NCBI RefSeq assembly: GCF_014635865.1
Contig: NZ_BMDQ01000001.1
Location: forward strand, 1,488,001-1,552,000
Length of the DNA: 64,000 bases
From: Winogradskyella haliclonae
GTDB taxonomy: Bacteria > Bacteroidota > Bacteroidia > Flavobacteriales > Flavobacteriaceae
Direction: 5' to 3'
Under the pieces are notes generated by a model. The model ran no database searches. It was not told where the DNA came from and saw only the letters and a list, made by a program, of their open reading frames with translations. Shown one piece after another: positions 7,810-18,683 of this stretch (positions within the stretch are counted from its first letter, which is position 1; each line of letters begins with the position of its first letter). Made by a program: the position numbers and the translations under genes.

Positions 7810-8499
7810 ATGGCAAGATTAACAAAAAAGCAAAAAGAAGCTAGAGCTAAAGTTGATAAAAACAAACTTTACTCAATAGAAGAAGCTTCAGCTTTACTTA
7901 AAGAAATCACATACACAAAGTTTGATGCCTCAGTAGATTTAGCCGTAAGATTAGGCGTAGATCCGCGTAAAGCAAATCAAATGGTACGTGGTGTAGTTTC
8001 GTTACCTCACGGTACAGGTAAAGACATGAAGGTTCTTGCATTAGTAACTCCAGACAAAGAAGACGAAGCTAAAGCAGCAGGCGCTGATTATGTTGGGTTA
8101 GATGAATACTTACAGAAAATCAAAGATGGTTGGACAGATGTAGACGTTATTGTTACTATGCCAAGTATCATGGGTAAGTTAGGACCATTAGGTAGAGTAT
8201 TAGGGCCAAGAGGTCTTATGCCAAACCCTAAGACAGGAACAGTAACTATGGATGTGGCCAAAGCAGTTACAGAAGTAAAAGCTGGTAAAATAGATTTTAA
8301 AGTAGATAAGACAGGTATCGTTCACGCGCCAATAGGTAAAGCATCATTTAGTGCTGATAAACTTGTAGGTAACGCAAACGAATTACTTTCAACTTTAATG
8401 AAGTTAAAACCAACTGCATCAAAAGGTGTATATGTGAAGAGCATTTATATGTCAAGCACAATGAGCCCAAGTATTGCAATTGATACTAAAATAGGATAG
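7810..8499 (+). CDS. rplA: 50S ribosomal protein uL1
   Basis: 229 residues, the full length for bacterial L1, with the signature [20 protein letters not shown] about two thirds in from the N-terminus. It forms the mobile L1 stalk and is the known autoregulator of the L11 operon. Confidence 0.99.
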   Translation: MARLTKKQKEARAKVDKNKLYSIEEASALLKEITYTKFDASVDLAVRLGVDPRKANQMVRGVVSLPHGTGKDMKVLALVTPDKEDEAKAAGADYVGLDEYLQKIKDGWTDVDVIVTMPSIMGKLGPLGRVLGPRGLMPNPKTGTVTMDVAKAVTEVKAGKIDFKVDKTGIVHAPIGKASFSADKLVGNANELLSTLMKLKPTASKGVYVKSIYMSSTMSPSIAIDTKIG

Positions 8500-8518
8500 T
8501 AGTTAAACTTAGAATATT

Positions 8519-9040
8519 ATGACAAGAGAAGAAAAATCCATAGTAATTGAAGAGTTAACTGCGCAATTGGCAGATAATACAAATATCTATTTAACAGATA
8601 TTTCTGGATTAAATGCTGTTGATACTTCAAACTTACGTCGTGCTTGTTTTAAAGCAAACGTTAAGTTAGCGGTTGTAAAGAATACATTATTAGAAAAGGC
8701 AATGGAAGCTTCAGACAAAGAGTTTGGAGATTTACCAACGACTTTAAAAGGGAACACCTCTGTAATGTATTCTGAAACAGGTAACGGACCTGCTAAAGTA
8801 ATTAAAGCTTTTCGTAAGAAATCTGAAAAACCTTTATTAAAAGGTGCTTTCATCGAAGAGTCTATTTACATAGGAGACGACCAATTAGATGCCTTAGTAG
8901 AAATCAAATCAAGAGAAGAATTACTTGGTGAGATTATCGGATTATTACAATCTCCTGCTAAGAATGTTATTTCAGCACTTAAATCAGGTGGTGGTACATT
9001 AGCGGGCATCATTAAAACATTATCTGAAAAAGAAGGATAA
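8519..9040 (+). CDS. rplJ: 50S ribosomal protein uL10
   Basis: 173 residues. The N-terminal 23S-binding domain (TREEKSIVIEELTAQL) is followed by the C-terminal helix that holds L7/L12 dimers. It forms the stalk base with L11 and is followed by rplL after 58 bases. In other bacteria L10-L12 represses this operon; I see no obvious leader structure in the short gap before it. Confidence 0.98.
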   Translation: MTREEKSIVIEELTAQLADNTNIYLTDISGLNAVDTSNLRRACFKANVKLAVVKNTLLEKAMEASDKEFGDLPTTLKGNTSVMYSETGNGPAKVIKAFRKKSEKPLLKGAFIEESIYIGDDQLDALVEIKSREELLGEIIGLLQSPAKNVISALKSGGGTLAGIIKTLSEKEG

Positions 9041-9098
9041 TTAGCGAGTACGCACTTAAAAATTAAAATAAAAACACACACATTAAAACGATAGAAAA

Positions 9099-9476
9099 AT
9101 GGCAGATTTAAAAGATTTCGCAGAACAATTAGTTAATTTAACTGTAAAAGAGGTTAATGAATTAGCTGATATTTTAAAAGAAGAATACGGTATTGAGCCT
9201 GCTGCTGCTGCAGTAGCTGTTGCTGCTGGTGGTGCTGCTGCTGGTGGAGACGCTGCAGAAGAGAAGACTGAATTTGACGTAATCCTTAAAGCAGCTGGTG
9301 GTTCTAAACTAGCAGTTGTAAAATTAGTTAAGGAATTAACTGGTTTAGGATTAAAAGACGCTAAAGGTTTAGTTGATGATGCACCAAGTGCAATCAAAGA
9401 AGGCGTTGCTAAAGATGAAGCAGAAGCTTTAAAAGCATCTTTAGAAGAAGCTGGAGCTGAGGTTGAGCTTAAGTAA
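9099..9476 (+). CDS. rplL: 50S ribosomal protein bL12 (L7/L12)
   Basis: 125 residues: N-terminal dimerisation helices, an Ala/Gly-rich hinge ([20 protein letters not shown]) and the factor-binding C-terminal domain ([20 protein letters not shown]). Present as several copies on the stalk, where it recruits translation GTPases. A long hairpin (9501-9545) follows before rpoB. Confidence 0.99.
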   Translation: MADLKDFAEQLVNLTVKEVNELADILKEEYGIEPAAAAVAVAAGGAAAGGDAAEEKTEFDVILKAAGGSKLAVVKLVKELTGLGLKDAKGLVDDAPSAIKEGVAKDEAEALKASLEEAGAEVELK

Positions 9477-9500
9477 GCTCGGTTAATACCTACAATACAA

Positions 9501-9545
9501 GGTTTAGGTTTATCCCGCAATACGTTGCGGGATAATGCCTAGACC
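9501..9545 (+). promoter_or_regulatory. rplL-rpoB intercistronic hairpin with a UACG tetraloop
   Basis: The inner stem TTATCCCGCAA (9510-9520) pairs with TTGCGGGATAA (9525-9535) around the loop TACG, a UNCG-class tetraloop in RNA. An outer stem of nine pairs joins 9501-9509 to 9537-9545, with one bulged T at 9536, giving about 20 bp in total. No T tract follows, so an RNase III-type processing site or attenuator is more likely than a full terminator. In E. coli the same gap contains a processing/attenuation region. Confidence 0.7.
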
Positions 9546-9610
9546 ATTTTGTGTATATAAATAGTATGTACACTTTATTACATTATTTTTAATCAAAAAC
9601 GCGTTCATCG

Positions 9611-12600
9611 ATGTTAGCAAAACAAGCTGAAAGATTAAATTTCTCCTCGATTGTAAACAGAACTGAATATCCAGATTTTCTGGACATTCAGATAAAATCC
9701 TTTCAGGATTTTTTCCAATTAGAGACAAAATCTGATCAAAGAGGTAACGAAGGTTTATATAATACCTTCATGGAAAACTTTCCAATTACCGACACAAGAA
9801 ACCAATTCGTATTAGAATTCTTGGACTATTTTATAGACCCACCAAGATATTCAATCGAAGAATGTATAGAAAGAGGACTAACATACAGTGTGCCATTAAA
9901 AGCACGTTTGAAATTGTATTGTACAGACCCTGAGCACGAGGATTTCGAAACTATTGTTCAAGATGTGTACTTAGGAACAATTCCTTACATGACCCCAAGT
10001 GGTACTTTCTGTATTAATGGAGCAGAACGAGTTGTTGTGTCTCAGTTGCATAGATCACCTGGTGTATTCTTTAGCCAGTCGTTCCATGCAAACGGTACTA
10101 AGTTATACTCAGCAAGAGTTATTCCTTTTAAGGGATCTTGGATAGAATTTGCTACTGATATCAATAGCGTAATGTACGCTTACATTGACAGAAAGAAAAA
10201 ACTTCCTGTTACAACCTTGTTTAGAGCTATTGGCTTTGAACGTGATAAAGATATCTTAGAGATATTTGATCTTGCTGAAGAAGTAAAAGTTTCTAAGTCA
10301 GGATTAAAGAAAGTTATCGGTCGTAAACTAGCGGCACGTGTACTTAATACATGGCACGAAGATTTCGTAGATGAAGATACAGGAGAAGTTGTATCTATTG
10401 AACGTAACGAAATTGTATTAGATCGTGACACAATTATAGACAAAGAAAATATTGAAGAAATCCTTGAGGCTGGTGTAAAAACAATTCTTTTGCATAAAGA
10501 AAGCGGCCAACAAGGCGATTACGCAATTATTCATAATACATTACAGAAGGATCCAACAAACTCTGAAAAAGAAGCTGTTGAGCATATCTACCGTCAATTA
10601 CGTAATGCTGAGCCGCCAGATGAGGAAACAGCGCGTGGTATTATTGATAAATTATTCTTCTCTGACCAACGTTACTCTTTAGGTGAAGTAGGTCGTTACA
10701 GAATGAACAAGAAGCTTCAATTAGATATCGGTATGGATAAGCAAGTGCTTACCAAAGTAGATATCATTACAATTATAAAATACTTAATTGAGTTGATCAA
10801 CTCTAAAGCAGAGATTGATGATATCGATCACTTATCTAATAGACGTGTACGTACTGTAGGTGAACAATTATCGTCTCAGTTTGGTGTTGGTTTAGCGCGT
10901 ATGGCGCGAACTATTCGTGAACGTATGAACGTTCGTGATAACGAAGTGTTTACACCTATAGATTTGATTAACGCTAAGACCTTGTCTTCAGTTATTAATT
11001 CATTCTTTGGTACAAACCAATTGTCTCAGTTTATGGATCAAACAAATCCATTAGCAGAGATTACACACAAACGTCGTCTATCAGCTTTAGGACCTGGAGG
11101 TTTATCTAGAGAAAGAGCAGGTTTCGAGGTTCGTGATGTTCACTACACACACTACGGACGTTTATGTCCTATTGAAACACCAGAAGGACCAAATATTGGT
11201 TTAATTTCTTCATTATCGGTATATGCAAAAGTGAATTCTATGGGATTCATCGAAACACCTTATCGTAAAGTAGAAAAAGGTGTTGTAGATATCAAAAATG
11301 AACCAACATATCTAAGTGCTGAAGAGGAAGAAGATATGTTAATTGCGCAAGCAACTATAGAAGTTGATGATAAAGGGAAAATACTTCCTGAGAAAATTAT
11401 CTCTCGTCAAGAAGGTGATTTCCCAGTAATAGAGCCATTAAGTGTAAACTATACAGATGTTGCTCCTAATCAAATTGCATCTATTTCTGCATCTTTAATT
11501 CCTTTCTTGGAACATGATGATGCCAACCGTGCATTGATGGGATCTAACATGATGCGTCAAGCCGTGCCATTATTGCGTCCTCAGGCACCAATTGTAGGTA
11601 CTGGTTTAGAGCGTCAAGTGGCTTCAGACTCTAGAGTATTAATTAATGCTGAAGGTGTTGGTACTGTTGAGTATGTAGATGCTGAAAAAATAACAATCAA
11701 GTACGAACGTACTAAAGAAGAAGGTATGGTAAGCTTTGATAGCGATACTAAGACTTATCCTTTAGTAAAATTCAGAAAGACTAACCAAGGTACATCTATC
11801 AACTTAAAACCTATCGTTCAGAAAGGTGATAAAGTTGCAAAAGGACAGGTGTTATGTGAAGGTTATGCAACTCAAAAAGGTGAGCTTGCTCTAGGTCGTA
11901 ACATGAAAGTGGCCTTCATGCCATGGAAAGGTTATAACTTTGAGGATGCCATTGTAATTTCTGAAAAAGTAGTTCGTGATGATATATTTACGTCTATTCA
12001 TATCGATGAGTATTCTTTAGAAGTAAGAGATACAAAATTAGGTAACGAAGAGTTAACTAATGATATCCCTAATGTTTCTGAAGAAGCTACAAAAGACTTG
12101 GATGAAAACGGTATGATTCGCGTTGGTGCAGAAATCAAACCAGGAGATATTTTAATTGGTAAGATTACGCCAAAAGGTGAGTCTGATCCAACTCCAGAAG
12201 AAAAATTATTACGTGCCATCTTTGGTGACAAAGCAGGAGATGTTAAGGATGCTTCTTTAAAAGCTTCGCCATCATTAAATGGTGTTGTTATAGACAAGAA
12301 GTTGTTTGCAAGAGCAATAAAAGATAAGCGTAAGAGAGCTCAAGACAAAGAGGATATCGAGAAGTTAGAAGATGTTTACGATAACCGTTTTGATGATCTT
12401 AAGAATATCTTAGTTGAGAAATTATTTGCTATCGTTAATGGTAAAACCGCTCAAGGTATTTATAACGATTTAGGTGAAGAGATTATACCTAAAGGAAAGA
12501 AATATACCTTAAAGATGTTAAACGCTGTTGATGATTATACGCATTTAACTTCAGGTAAGTGGACTACTGATGATGCAACTAATGAAATGGTTGCAGATTT

Positions 12601-13423
12601 AATCCATAACTATAAGATTAAAGAAAACGATCTTCAAGGGTCATTACGTCGTGAGAAATTTACAATCTCTGTAGGTGATGAGTTACCAGCTGGTATTATC
12701 AAATTAGCTAAAGTTTATATTGCTAAAAAGCGTAAACTTAAAGTTGGTGATAAAATGGCAGGACGTCACGGAAACAAGGGTATTGTTGCACGTATCGTTC
12801 GTCAAGAAGATATGCCATTCTTAGAAGATGGAACTCCAGTAGATATCGTATTAAATCCATTAGGGGTACCATCTCGTATGAATATTGGTCAGATTTATGA
12901 AACAGTACTTGGATGGGCTGGTCAGAAATTAGGAAGAACTTATGCGACGCCAATTTTCGATGGAGCTACATTAGAGCAAATCAATGGATTTACAGATGAA
13001 GCTGGTGTACCACGTTTTGGTCATACCTATTTATATGATGGTGGAACTGGTGATCGTTTCGATCAGCCTGCAACAGTTGGTGTTATTTATATGATTAAGT
13101 TAGGTCACATGATTGACGATAAAATGCACGCACGTTCAATAGGTCCTTACTCATTAATTACGCAACAGCCATTAGGTGGTAAAGCACAGTTTGGTGGTCA
13201 GCGTTTTGGTGAGATGGAAGTATGGGCACTTGAAGCTTATGGTGCATCAAGTACATTACGTGAAATCTTAACTGTAAAATCAGATGACGTAATTGGTAGA
13301 GCTAAGACTTATGAGGCTATCGTAAAAGGAGAGCCAATGCCAGAGCCAGGACTACCTGAATCTTTCAACGTACTTATGCACGAATTGAAAGGATTAGGAT
13401 TAGATATTAGATTAGAAGAGTAA
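9611..13423 (+). CDS. rpoB: DNA-directed RNA polymerase subunit beta
   Basis: 1270 residues, normal for Bacteroidota. Protrusion and lobe domains lead to the rifampicin-pocket region ([19 protein letters not shown] and [20 protein letters not shown]), then the active-site beta-strands ([17 protein letters not shown]) and the C-terminal clamp ([20 protein letters not shown]). The rifampicin-pocket residues Q, D, H, R and S look wild type by eye. It follows rplL after a long hairpin and precedes rpoC by a 62-base gap holding a perfect palindrome. Confidence 0.99.
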   Translation: MLAKQAERLNFSSIVNRTEYPDFLDIQIKSFQDFFQLETKSDQRGNEGLYNTFMENFPITDTRNQFVLEFLDYFIDPPRYSIEECIERGLTYSVPLKARLKLYCTDPEHEDFETIVQDVYLGTIPYMTPSGTFCINGAERVVVSQLHRSPGVFFSQSFHANGTKLYSARVIPFKGSWIEFATDINSVMYAYIDRKKKLPVTTLFRAIGFERDKDILEIFDLAEEVKVSKSGLKKVIGRKLAARVLNTWHEDFVDEDTGEVVSIERNEIVLDRDTIIDKENIEEILEAGVKTILLHKESGQQGDYAIIHNTLQKDPTNSEKEAVEHIYRQLRNAEPPDEETARGIIDKLFFSDQRYSLGEVGRYRMNKKLQLDIGMDKQVLTKVDIITIIKYLIELINSKAEIDDIDHLSNRRVRTVGEQLSSQFGVGLARMARTIRERMNVRDNEVFTPIDLINAKTLSSVINSFFGTNQLSQFMDQTNPLAEITHKRRLSALGPGGLSRERAGFEVRDVHYTHYGRLCPIETPEGPNIGLISSLSVYAKVNSMGFIETPYRKVEKGVVDIKNEPTYLSAEEEEDMLIAQATIEVDDKGKILPEKIISRQEGDFPVIEPLSVNYTDVAPNQIASISASLIPFLEHDDANRALMGSNMMRQAVPLLRPQAPIVGTGLERQVASDSRVLINAEGVGTVEYVDAEKITIKYERTKEEGMVSFDSDTKTYPLVKFRKTNQGTSINLKPIVQKGDKVAKGQVLCEGYATQKGELALGRNMKVAFMPWKGYNFEDAIVISEKVVRDDIFTSIHIDEYSLEVRDTKLGNEELTNDIPNVSEEATKDLDENGMIRVGAEIKPGDILIGKITPKGESDPTPEEKLLRAIFGDKAGDVKDASLKASPSLNGVVIDKKLFARAIKDKRKRAQDKEDIEKLEDVYDNRFDDLKNILVEKLFAIVNGKTAQGIYNDLGEEIIPKGKKYTLKMLNAVDDYTHLTSGKWTTDDATNEMVADLIHNYKIKENDLQGSLRREKFTISVGDELPAGIIKLAKVYIAKKRKLKVGDKMAGRHGNKGIVARIVRQEDMPFLEDGTPVDIVLNPLGVPSRMNIGQIYETVLGWAGQKLGRTYATPIFDGATLEQINGFTDEAGVPRFGHTYLYDGGTGDRFDQPATVGVIYMIKLGHMIDDKMHARSIGPYSLITQQPLGGKAQFGGQRFGEMEVWALEAYGASSTLREILTVKSDDVIGRAKTYEAIVKGEPMPEPGLPESFNVLMHELKGLGLDIRLEE

Positions 13424-13434
13424 AACTTAGGTGT

Positions 13435-13464
13435 ATAGTTTCAGCCTTTAAAGGCTGAAACTAT
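13435..13464 (+). promoter_or_regulatory. perfect 30-base palindrome between rpoB and rpoC
   Basis: The left arm ATAGTTTCAGCCTTT (13435-13449) is followed exactly by its reverse complement (13450-13464), and four G-U or G-C pairs can extend the RNA stem outwards. No T tract follows. As RNA it would form a stem of about 12-17 bp with a tight central loop, 21 bases before the rpoC ATG. Confidence 0.75.
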
Positions 13465-13485
13465 GTGCTGAATACCATAAATAAA

Positions 13486-16400
13486 ATGGCAAGAAAACAA
13501 GATAAGAATACAGTACAGAAATTTAACAAGATTTCTATTGGTTTGGCATCACCAGAGTCTGTTTTAGCAGCATCTCGAGGTGAAGTATTAAAGCCAGAAA
13601 CTATTAATTATCGAACACACAAACCTGAACGTGACGGTTTGTTTTGCGAGCGTATTTTTGGTCCTGTAAAGGATTTTGAATGTGCTTGTGGTAAATATAA
13701 AAGAATACGCTACAAAGGTATTGTTTGTGATCGTTGTGGTGTAGAAGTAACAGAAAAGAAAGTACGTAGAGATAGAGTAGGACACATCAACTTAGTTGTG
13801 CCTGTAGCTCACATCTGGTACTTCCGTTCGTTACCAAATAAGATTGGTTATTTATTAGGTTTACCTTCTAAGAAATTAGACATGATTATTTACTACGAAA
13901 GATACGTAGTAATTCAGCCAGGTATTGCTATGAATGCTGAAGGAGAACCATTACAAAAAATGGATTTCTTAACTGAGGAAGAGTATCTAAATATTTTAGA
14001 ATCTATTCCACAGGAAAACCAGTATTTAGACGATACAGATCCTAATAAATTTATCGCAAAAATGGGTGCAGAATGTCTTATAGATATTTTAGCACGTATA
14101 GACTTAGATCAGTTATCATATGACTTACGTCATAAAGCTAATAACGAAACCTCAAAGCAGCGTAAGACAGAAGCATTAAAACGTCTTCAAGTTGTTGAAG
14201 CTTTTAGAGATTCTAACTTAAATAGAGAGAACAAGCCAGAGTGGATGATTATGAAGGCTGTTCCTGTAATTCCACCAGAATTAAGACCTTTAGTGCCTTT
14301 AGATGGTGGTCGTTTTGCAACATCTGATTTAAATGATCTTTACCGTCGTGTAATTATCCGTAACAATCGTTTAAAGCGTTTAGTAGAGATAAAAGCACCA
14401 GAAGTGATTTTACGTAACGAGAAGCGTATGCTTCAAGAGTCTGTAGATTCATTATTTGATAATACGCGTAAGTCATCTGCTGTAAAAACAGATTCAAATA
14501 GACCATTAAAATCATTATCAGATTCACTTAAAGGTAAGCAAGGACGTTTCCGTCAAAACTTACTAGGTAAGCGTGTTGATTATTCTGCACGTTCTGTTAT
14601 TGTTGTTGGACCTGAGTTGAAATTATTTGAGTGCGGTTTACCAAAAAATATGGCAGCTGAGCTTTACAAGCCATTCATCATTCGTAAGTTAATCGAAAGA
14701 GGAATTGTAAAAACAGTAAAGTCTGCTAAGAAAATTATAGATAGAAAAGAACCTGTTGTTTGGGATATCTTGGAGAATGTTCTTAAAGGACATCCGGTAT
14801 TACTTAACCGTGCGCCTACGCTTCACCGTTTAGGTATACAAGCATTCCAACCTAAGCTTATCGAAGGTAAAGCAATTCAGTTACACCCATTAGTGTGTAC
14901 TGCATTTAATGCCGATTTCGATGGTGACCAAATGGCGGTACATTTACCATTAGGACCAGAAGCTATATTAGAAGCACAATTATTAATGTTAGCGTCTCAT
15001 AATATTCTGAATCCTGCAAATGGTTCGCCAGTAACAGTACCTTCTCAGGATATGGTACTTGGGTTATATTACATGACCAAGCACAGAAAAACGGATAAGG
15101 ATTACACGGTTAAAGGTGAAGGTTTAACATTCTATTCTCCAGATGAAGTAACCATTGCTTATAACGAGAAGAAAGTTGACTTAAACGCAGGAATTAAAGT
15201 ACGCACAAAAGACTTTAATGAAGAAGGTGAGTTAACAACACAAATTATAGAAACTACTGTAGGACGTGTACTTTTTAACGAAAAAGTACCAGAAGCAGCA
15301 GGCTATATTAATGAAGTATTGACTAAGAAATCTTTAAGAGATATCATTCATGGTATTCTTAAAGTAACTTCAGTGCCAGAAACTGCTGAATTCCTTGATG
15401 AAATTAAAACATTAGGGTATAAGTTTGCATTCCAAGGTGGTTTATCATTCAGTTTGGGTGATATTATTATTCCACAAGAGAAGCATACAATGATTGCTGC
15501 TGCTAATAAGCAAGTAGATGGTATTATGGGTAACTATAATATGGGTCTTATTACTAATAACGAACGTTATAACCAAGTTATTGATATCTGGACATCTACT
15601 AATGCAGAATTAACTGAGTTATCCATGAAACGTATCCGTGAAGATCAGCAAGGATTTAACTCGGTATTTATGATGCTTGATTCTGGAGCTCGTGGATCTA
15701 AAGAACAGATTCGTCAGTTAACAGGTATGCGTGGATTAATGGCTAAGCCAAAAAAGTCTAATGCAGGCGGTGGAGAAATTATCGAAAACCCGATTCTTTC
15801 TAACTTTAAAGAAGGGCTTTCAATTTTAGAATACTTTATTTCTACTCACGGTGCACGTAAAGGTCTTGCAGATACGGCTCTTAAAACAGCAGATGCAGGT
15901 TACTTAACGCGTCGTCTAGTAGATGTATCTCAAGATGTTATTGTATATCAAGAAGATTGTGGTACGTTAAGAGGTATCGAAGTTTCTGCATTAAAGAAAA
16001 ACGAAGAAGTTGTTGAGAAATTAGAAGCTAGAATCGTAGGTCGTACATCTGTAAATGATGTTTACAATCCATTGACTGAAGAGCTTTTAGTATCAGCAAA
16101 CCAGCATATCGATGATGTAATTGCTAAGAAAATTGGTGATTCTCCAGTAGAATCTATCGAAGTACGTTCACCATTGACATGTGAGGCCAAAAAAGGTATC
16201 TGTGTGAAGTGTTATGGTCGTAATCTTGCTACTGGTAAAATGGTACAACGAGGAGAAGCTGTTGGTGTAGTTGCCGCACAGTCTATTGGTGAGCCAGGAA
16301 CTCAGTTAACATTACGTACATTCCACGTGGGTGGTATTGCAGGTAACATTTCTGAAGAGAATAAGTTAATTGCTAAGTTTGACGGTATTGCAGAAATCGA

Positions 16401-17787
16401 AGATTTAAAAACTGTAAAAAGTAAGGATAACGAAGGTAATGATGTAGATGTTGTTATCTCTCGTACTTCAGAATTGAAATTAACCGATGCTAAAACAGGA
16501 ATCGTACTAAGTACAAATAACATACCTTATGGTTCTTTCATTTATGTGAAGCCTGGTGCTAAGCTTAAGAAAGGTGATGTGGTTTGTCAGTGGGATCCAT
16601 ATAACGGTGTAATTATTTCAGAATTCGCTGGTAAAGTGAAGTATGAAAACATTGAGCAAGGTGTAACTTATCAAGTAGAAATTGATGAGCAAACTGGTTT
16701 CCAAGAGAAAGTAATTTCAGAATCTAGAAACAAGAAGTTAATACCAACATTACTGATTGAAGATAAGAAAGGTGAAACCATCCGTTCTTATAACTTACCA
16801 GTAGGGGCTCACATTATGATTGACGATGGTGATAAGATTGAAATTGGTAAGATTTTAGTTAAGATACCTCGTAAGTCGGCTAAAGCAGGTGATATTACAG
16901 GTGGTCTTCCTCGTGTAACAGAATTATTCGAAGCACGTAACCCATCTAACCCAGCTGTAGTAACAGAAATTGATGGTGTTGTATCATTTGGTAAGATTAA
17001 GCGTGGTAATCGTGAGATTATCATCGAGTCTAAATTAGGCGAGGTTAAGAAATACTTAGTGAAGTTATCTAATCAAATTCTTGTACAAGAAAACGATTAT
17101 GTAAAAGCGGGTATGCCTTTATCAGATGGTTCTATTACACCAAACGATATCTTAAATATCAAAGGCCCTTCTGCGGTACAACAATACTTGGTTAATGAAG
17201 TACAAGAGGTTTACCGTTTACAAGGTGTAAAGATTAATGACAAGCACTTTGAAGTTGTTGTAAGACAGATGATGCGTAAAGTTAGAATCATTGATTCTGG
17301 CGATACTATTTTCTTAGAAAACCAACTGGTTCATAAGTCAGATTTCATAGAAGAGAATGATAAGATTTTTGGAATGAAGGTAGTTGAAGACGCTGGAGAT
17401 TCTGAGAACTTAAAACAAGGTCAGATCGTGACGACTCGTCAATTACGAGATGAGAATTCTGTACTTAGAAGAGAAGATAAAGCTTTAGTAACTGCTCGTG
17501 ATGCGAGTCCAGCTACAGCGACTCCAATCTTGCAAGGTATTACAAGAGCATCTTTACAAACCAAGTCGTTTATCTCTGCAGCATCGTTCCAAGAGACAAC
17601 TAAAGTACTTAACGAGGCCGCTGTAAACGGTAAAGTTGATACATTAGAAGGTCTTAAGGAGAATGTAATTGTAGGTCATAGAATTCCAGCTGGTACAGGT
17701 GTTAGAGATTACGATAATATCATCGTAGGCTCTAAGTCAGAGTTCGATGAAATGATGAAACAGAAAGAAGAGATGAATTACAATTAG
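13486..17787 (+). CDS. rpoC: DNA-directed RNA polymerase subunit beta'
   Basis: 1433 residues. The N-terminal zinc site is [20 protein letters not shown], the catalytic Mg-binding loop is [12 protein letters not shown], and the second zinc site is [19 protein letters not shown]. The bridge helix/trigger loop region begins around [18 protein letters not shown] start at ATG 13486 ([15 protein letters not shown]); the in-frame GTG at 13465 would begin inside the end of the palindrome. A strong terminator follows at 17828-17863. Confidence 0.99.
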   Translation: MARKQDKNTVQKFNKISIGLASPESVLAASRGEVLKPETINYRTHKPERDGLFCERIFGPVKDFECACGKYKRIRYKGIVCDRCGVEVTEKKVRRDRVGHINLVVPVAHIWYFRSLPNKIGYLLGLPSKKLDMIIYYERYVVIQPGIAMNAEGEPLQKMDFLTEEEYLNILESIPQENQYLDDTDPNKFIAKMGAECLIDILARIDLDQLSYDLRHKANNETSKQRKTEALKRLQVVEAFRDSNLNRENKPEWMIMKAVPVIPPELRPLVPLDGGRFATSDLNDLYRRVIIRNNRLKRLVEIKAPEVILRNEKRMLQESVDSLFDNTRKSSAVKTDSNRPLKSLSDSLKGKQGRFRQNLLGKRVDYSARSVIVVGPELKLFECGLPKNMAAELYKPFIIRKLIERGIVKTVKSAKKIIDRKEPVVWDILENVLKGHPVLLNRAPTLHRLGIQAFQPKLIEGKAIQLHPLVCTAFNADFDGDQMAVHLPLGPEAILEAQLLMLASHNILNPANGSPVTVPSQDMVLGLYYMTKHRKTDKDYTVKGEGLTFYSPDEVTIAYNEKKVDLNAGIKVRTKDFNEEGELTTQIIETTVGRVLFNEKVPEAAGYINEVLTKKSLRDIIHGILKVTSVPETAEFLDEIKTLGYKFAFQGGLSFSLGDIIIPQEKHTMIAAANKQVDGIMGNYNMGLITNNERYNQVIDIWTSTNAELTELSMKRIREDQQGFNSVFMMLDSGARGSKEQIRQLTGMRGLMAKPKKSNAGGGEIIENPILSNFKEGLSILEYFISTHGARKGLADTALKTADAGYLTRRLVDVSQDVIVYQEDCGTLRGIEVSALKKNEEVVEKLEARIVGRTSVNDVYNPLTEELLVSANQHIDDVIAKKIGDSPVESIEVRSPLTCEAKKGICVKCYGRNLATGKMVQRGEAVGVVAAQSIGEPGTQLTLRTFHVGGIAGNISEENKLIAKFDGIAEIEDLKTVKSKDNEGNDVDVVISRTSELKLTDAKTGIVLSTNNIPYGSFIYVKPGAKLKKGDVVCQWDPYNGVIISEFAGKVKYENIEQGVTYQVEIDEQTGFQEKVISESRNKKLIPTLLIEDKKGETIRSYNLPVGAHIMIDDGDKIEIGKILVKIPRKSAKAGDITGGLPRVTELFEARNPSNPAVVTEIDGVVSFGKIKRGNREIIIESKLGEVKKYLVKLSNQILVQENDYVKAGMPLSDGSITPNDILNIKGPSAVQQYLVNEVQEVYRLQGVKINDKHFEVVVRQMMRKVRIIDSGDTIFLENQLVHKSDFIEENDKIFGMKVVEDAGDSENLKQGQIVTTRQLRDENSVLRREDKALVTARDASPATATPILQGITRASLQTKSFISAASFQETTKVLNEAAVNGKVDTLEGLKENVIVGHRIPAGTGVRDYDNIIVGSKSEFDEMMKQKEEMNYN

Positions 17788-17827
17788 TAATTGCTCTTAT
17801 CTCAAAATAATGAGACTATAATAAATC

Positions 17828-17863
17828 AAAAAGCCTTCTTACTATAGTTTGAAGGCTTTTTTT
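17828..17863 (+). terminator. intrinsic terminator after rpoC
   Basis: AAAAAGCCTTC (17828-17838) pairs with GAAGGCTTTTT (17851 onward), with a 12-base loop and a T tract to 17863. It ends the rplK-to-rpoC transcription block. Confidence 0.88.
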
Positions 17864-17918
17864 AATACTAATTTAAATAACCAGACTTCCTTTGCAAGGA
17901 AGCTTAAACACGTTTAAG

Positions 17919-18236
17919 ATGGCAGACGAAAAAAAACAACCAAAGCAAGGACAAATCAATATAGAATTAGATGAGCAAGTAGCTCAAGGTACCTATTCTA
18001 ATCTCGCAATAATCAATCACTCAGTTTCTGAGTTTGTCGTAGATTTTGTAAATATTATGCCTGGGACACCAAAGAGTAAAGTAAAGTCTCGTATTATATT
18101 GACACCGCAGCACGCTAAACGTTTGGTAAAAGCTCTAAGTGAAAACGTAAAGCGTTTTGAAAATGTACATGGTACAATTAAAGATTATGACCAACCACAA
18201 ATGCCAATAAATTTTGGGCCGACAGGTCAAGCATAA
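17919..18236 (+). CDS. DUF3467 family protein
   Basis: 105 residues starting MADEKKQPKQGQINIELDEQ. The core INIELDEQVAQGTYSNLA, then HSVSEFVVDFVNIMPG, then ILTPQHAKRLVKAL is typical of DUF3467, small proteins of unknown function found widely in bacteria. The ATG at 17919 is chosen because the family consensus starts at MAD/E; the nine residues from the upstream in-frame start are not family-like. It is conserved beside rpoC in flavobacteria by my recollection. Its own terminator follows. Confidence 0.85.
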   Translation: MADEKKQPKQGQINIELDEQVAQGTYSNLAIINHSVSEFVVDFVNIMPGTPKSKVKSRIILTPQHAKRLVKALSENVKRFENVHGTIKDYDQPQMPINFGPTGQA

Positions 18237-18252
18237 ATAGAGTTCTCTAAAT

Positions 18253-18287
18253 AAAAAAAAGCCACTATTATAGTGGCTTTTTTTTAT
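18253..18287. terminator. bidirectional terminator between DUF3467 and the YjdI-like gene
   Basis: GCCACTA (18261-18267) pairs with TAGTGGC (18271-18277), flanked by A8 on the left and T8 on the right. It can end the convergent genes on both strands. Confidence 0.88.
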
Positions 18288-18307
18288 GATGATTAAATGC
18301 TATAGAA

Positions 18308-18547
18308 TTATGCAGACTTCTTTGTTTTATCAGTGGTAAGTTGGTATTGTAAAGCACCAGATGGGCATTTTTTTATTTGCTTTATTATACGCTTGGTATT
18401 TGCACCATCTAAGTCAATCCAGGGTATTACTGAGTGTCTGAATACATCAGAAAGTTGTCTTGCGCAAAGTTCTGCATTAACGCAGCATTGCGGTTGGTAG
18501 GTTACAGTAATCTTATCGTTACTGAAAACGTTAGGGTTTGTAGCCAT
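18308..18547 (-). CDS. YjdI-like (4Fe-4S) mono-cluster protein
   Basis: 79 residues of the divergent ferredoxin family Fer4_19/YjdI. Cysteines occur as QCCVNAELC early on and CPSGAL near the end, enough for a single 4Fe-4S cluster. The family often occurs alone or fused to N-acetyltransferase (YjdJ) or CDGSH domains, with no firmly known role. Cytosolic. Transcribed toward DUF3467 with a shared bidirectional terminator. Confidence 0.85.
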   Translation of the reverse strand: MATNPNVFSNDKITVTYQPQCCVNAELCARQLSDVFRHSVIPWIDLDGANTKRIIKQIKKCPSGALQYQLTTDKTKKSA

Positions 18548-18683
18548 AAGTAGATTAGTTTTGGGGTTATAATCTGTCTTAATAATTTAATTTATGGCTC
18601 TAATATATAAAAATAATCGATTAAATGTTATTTTTTTTCGACAAAACACATTTCAATGAATTTTATAGTCAACCATAACAGTC

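Noticed and set aside
9083..9520. 145-codon minus-strand frame opposite rplL
   Set aside because: Mirror of the Ala-rich rplL coding sequence; Ser/Ala-rich translation without motif.
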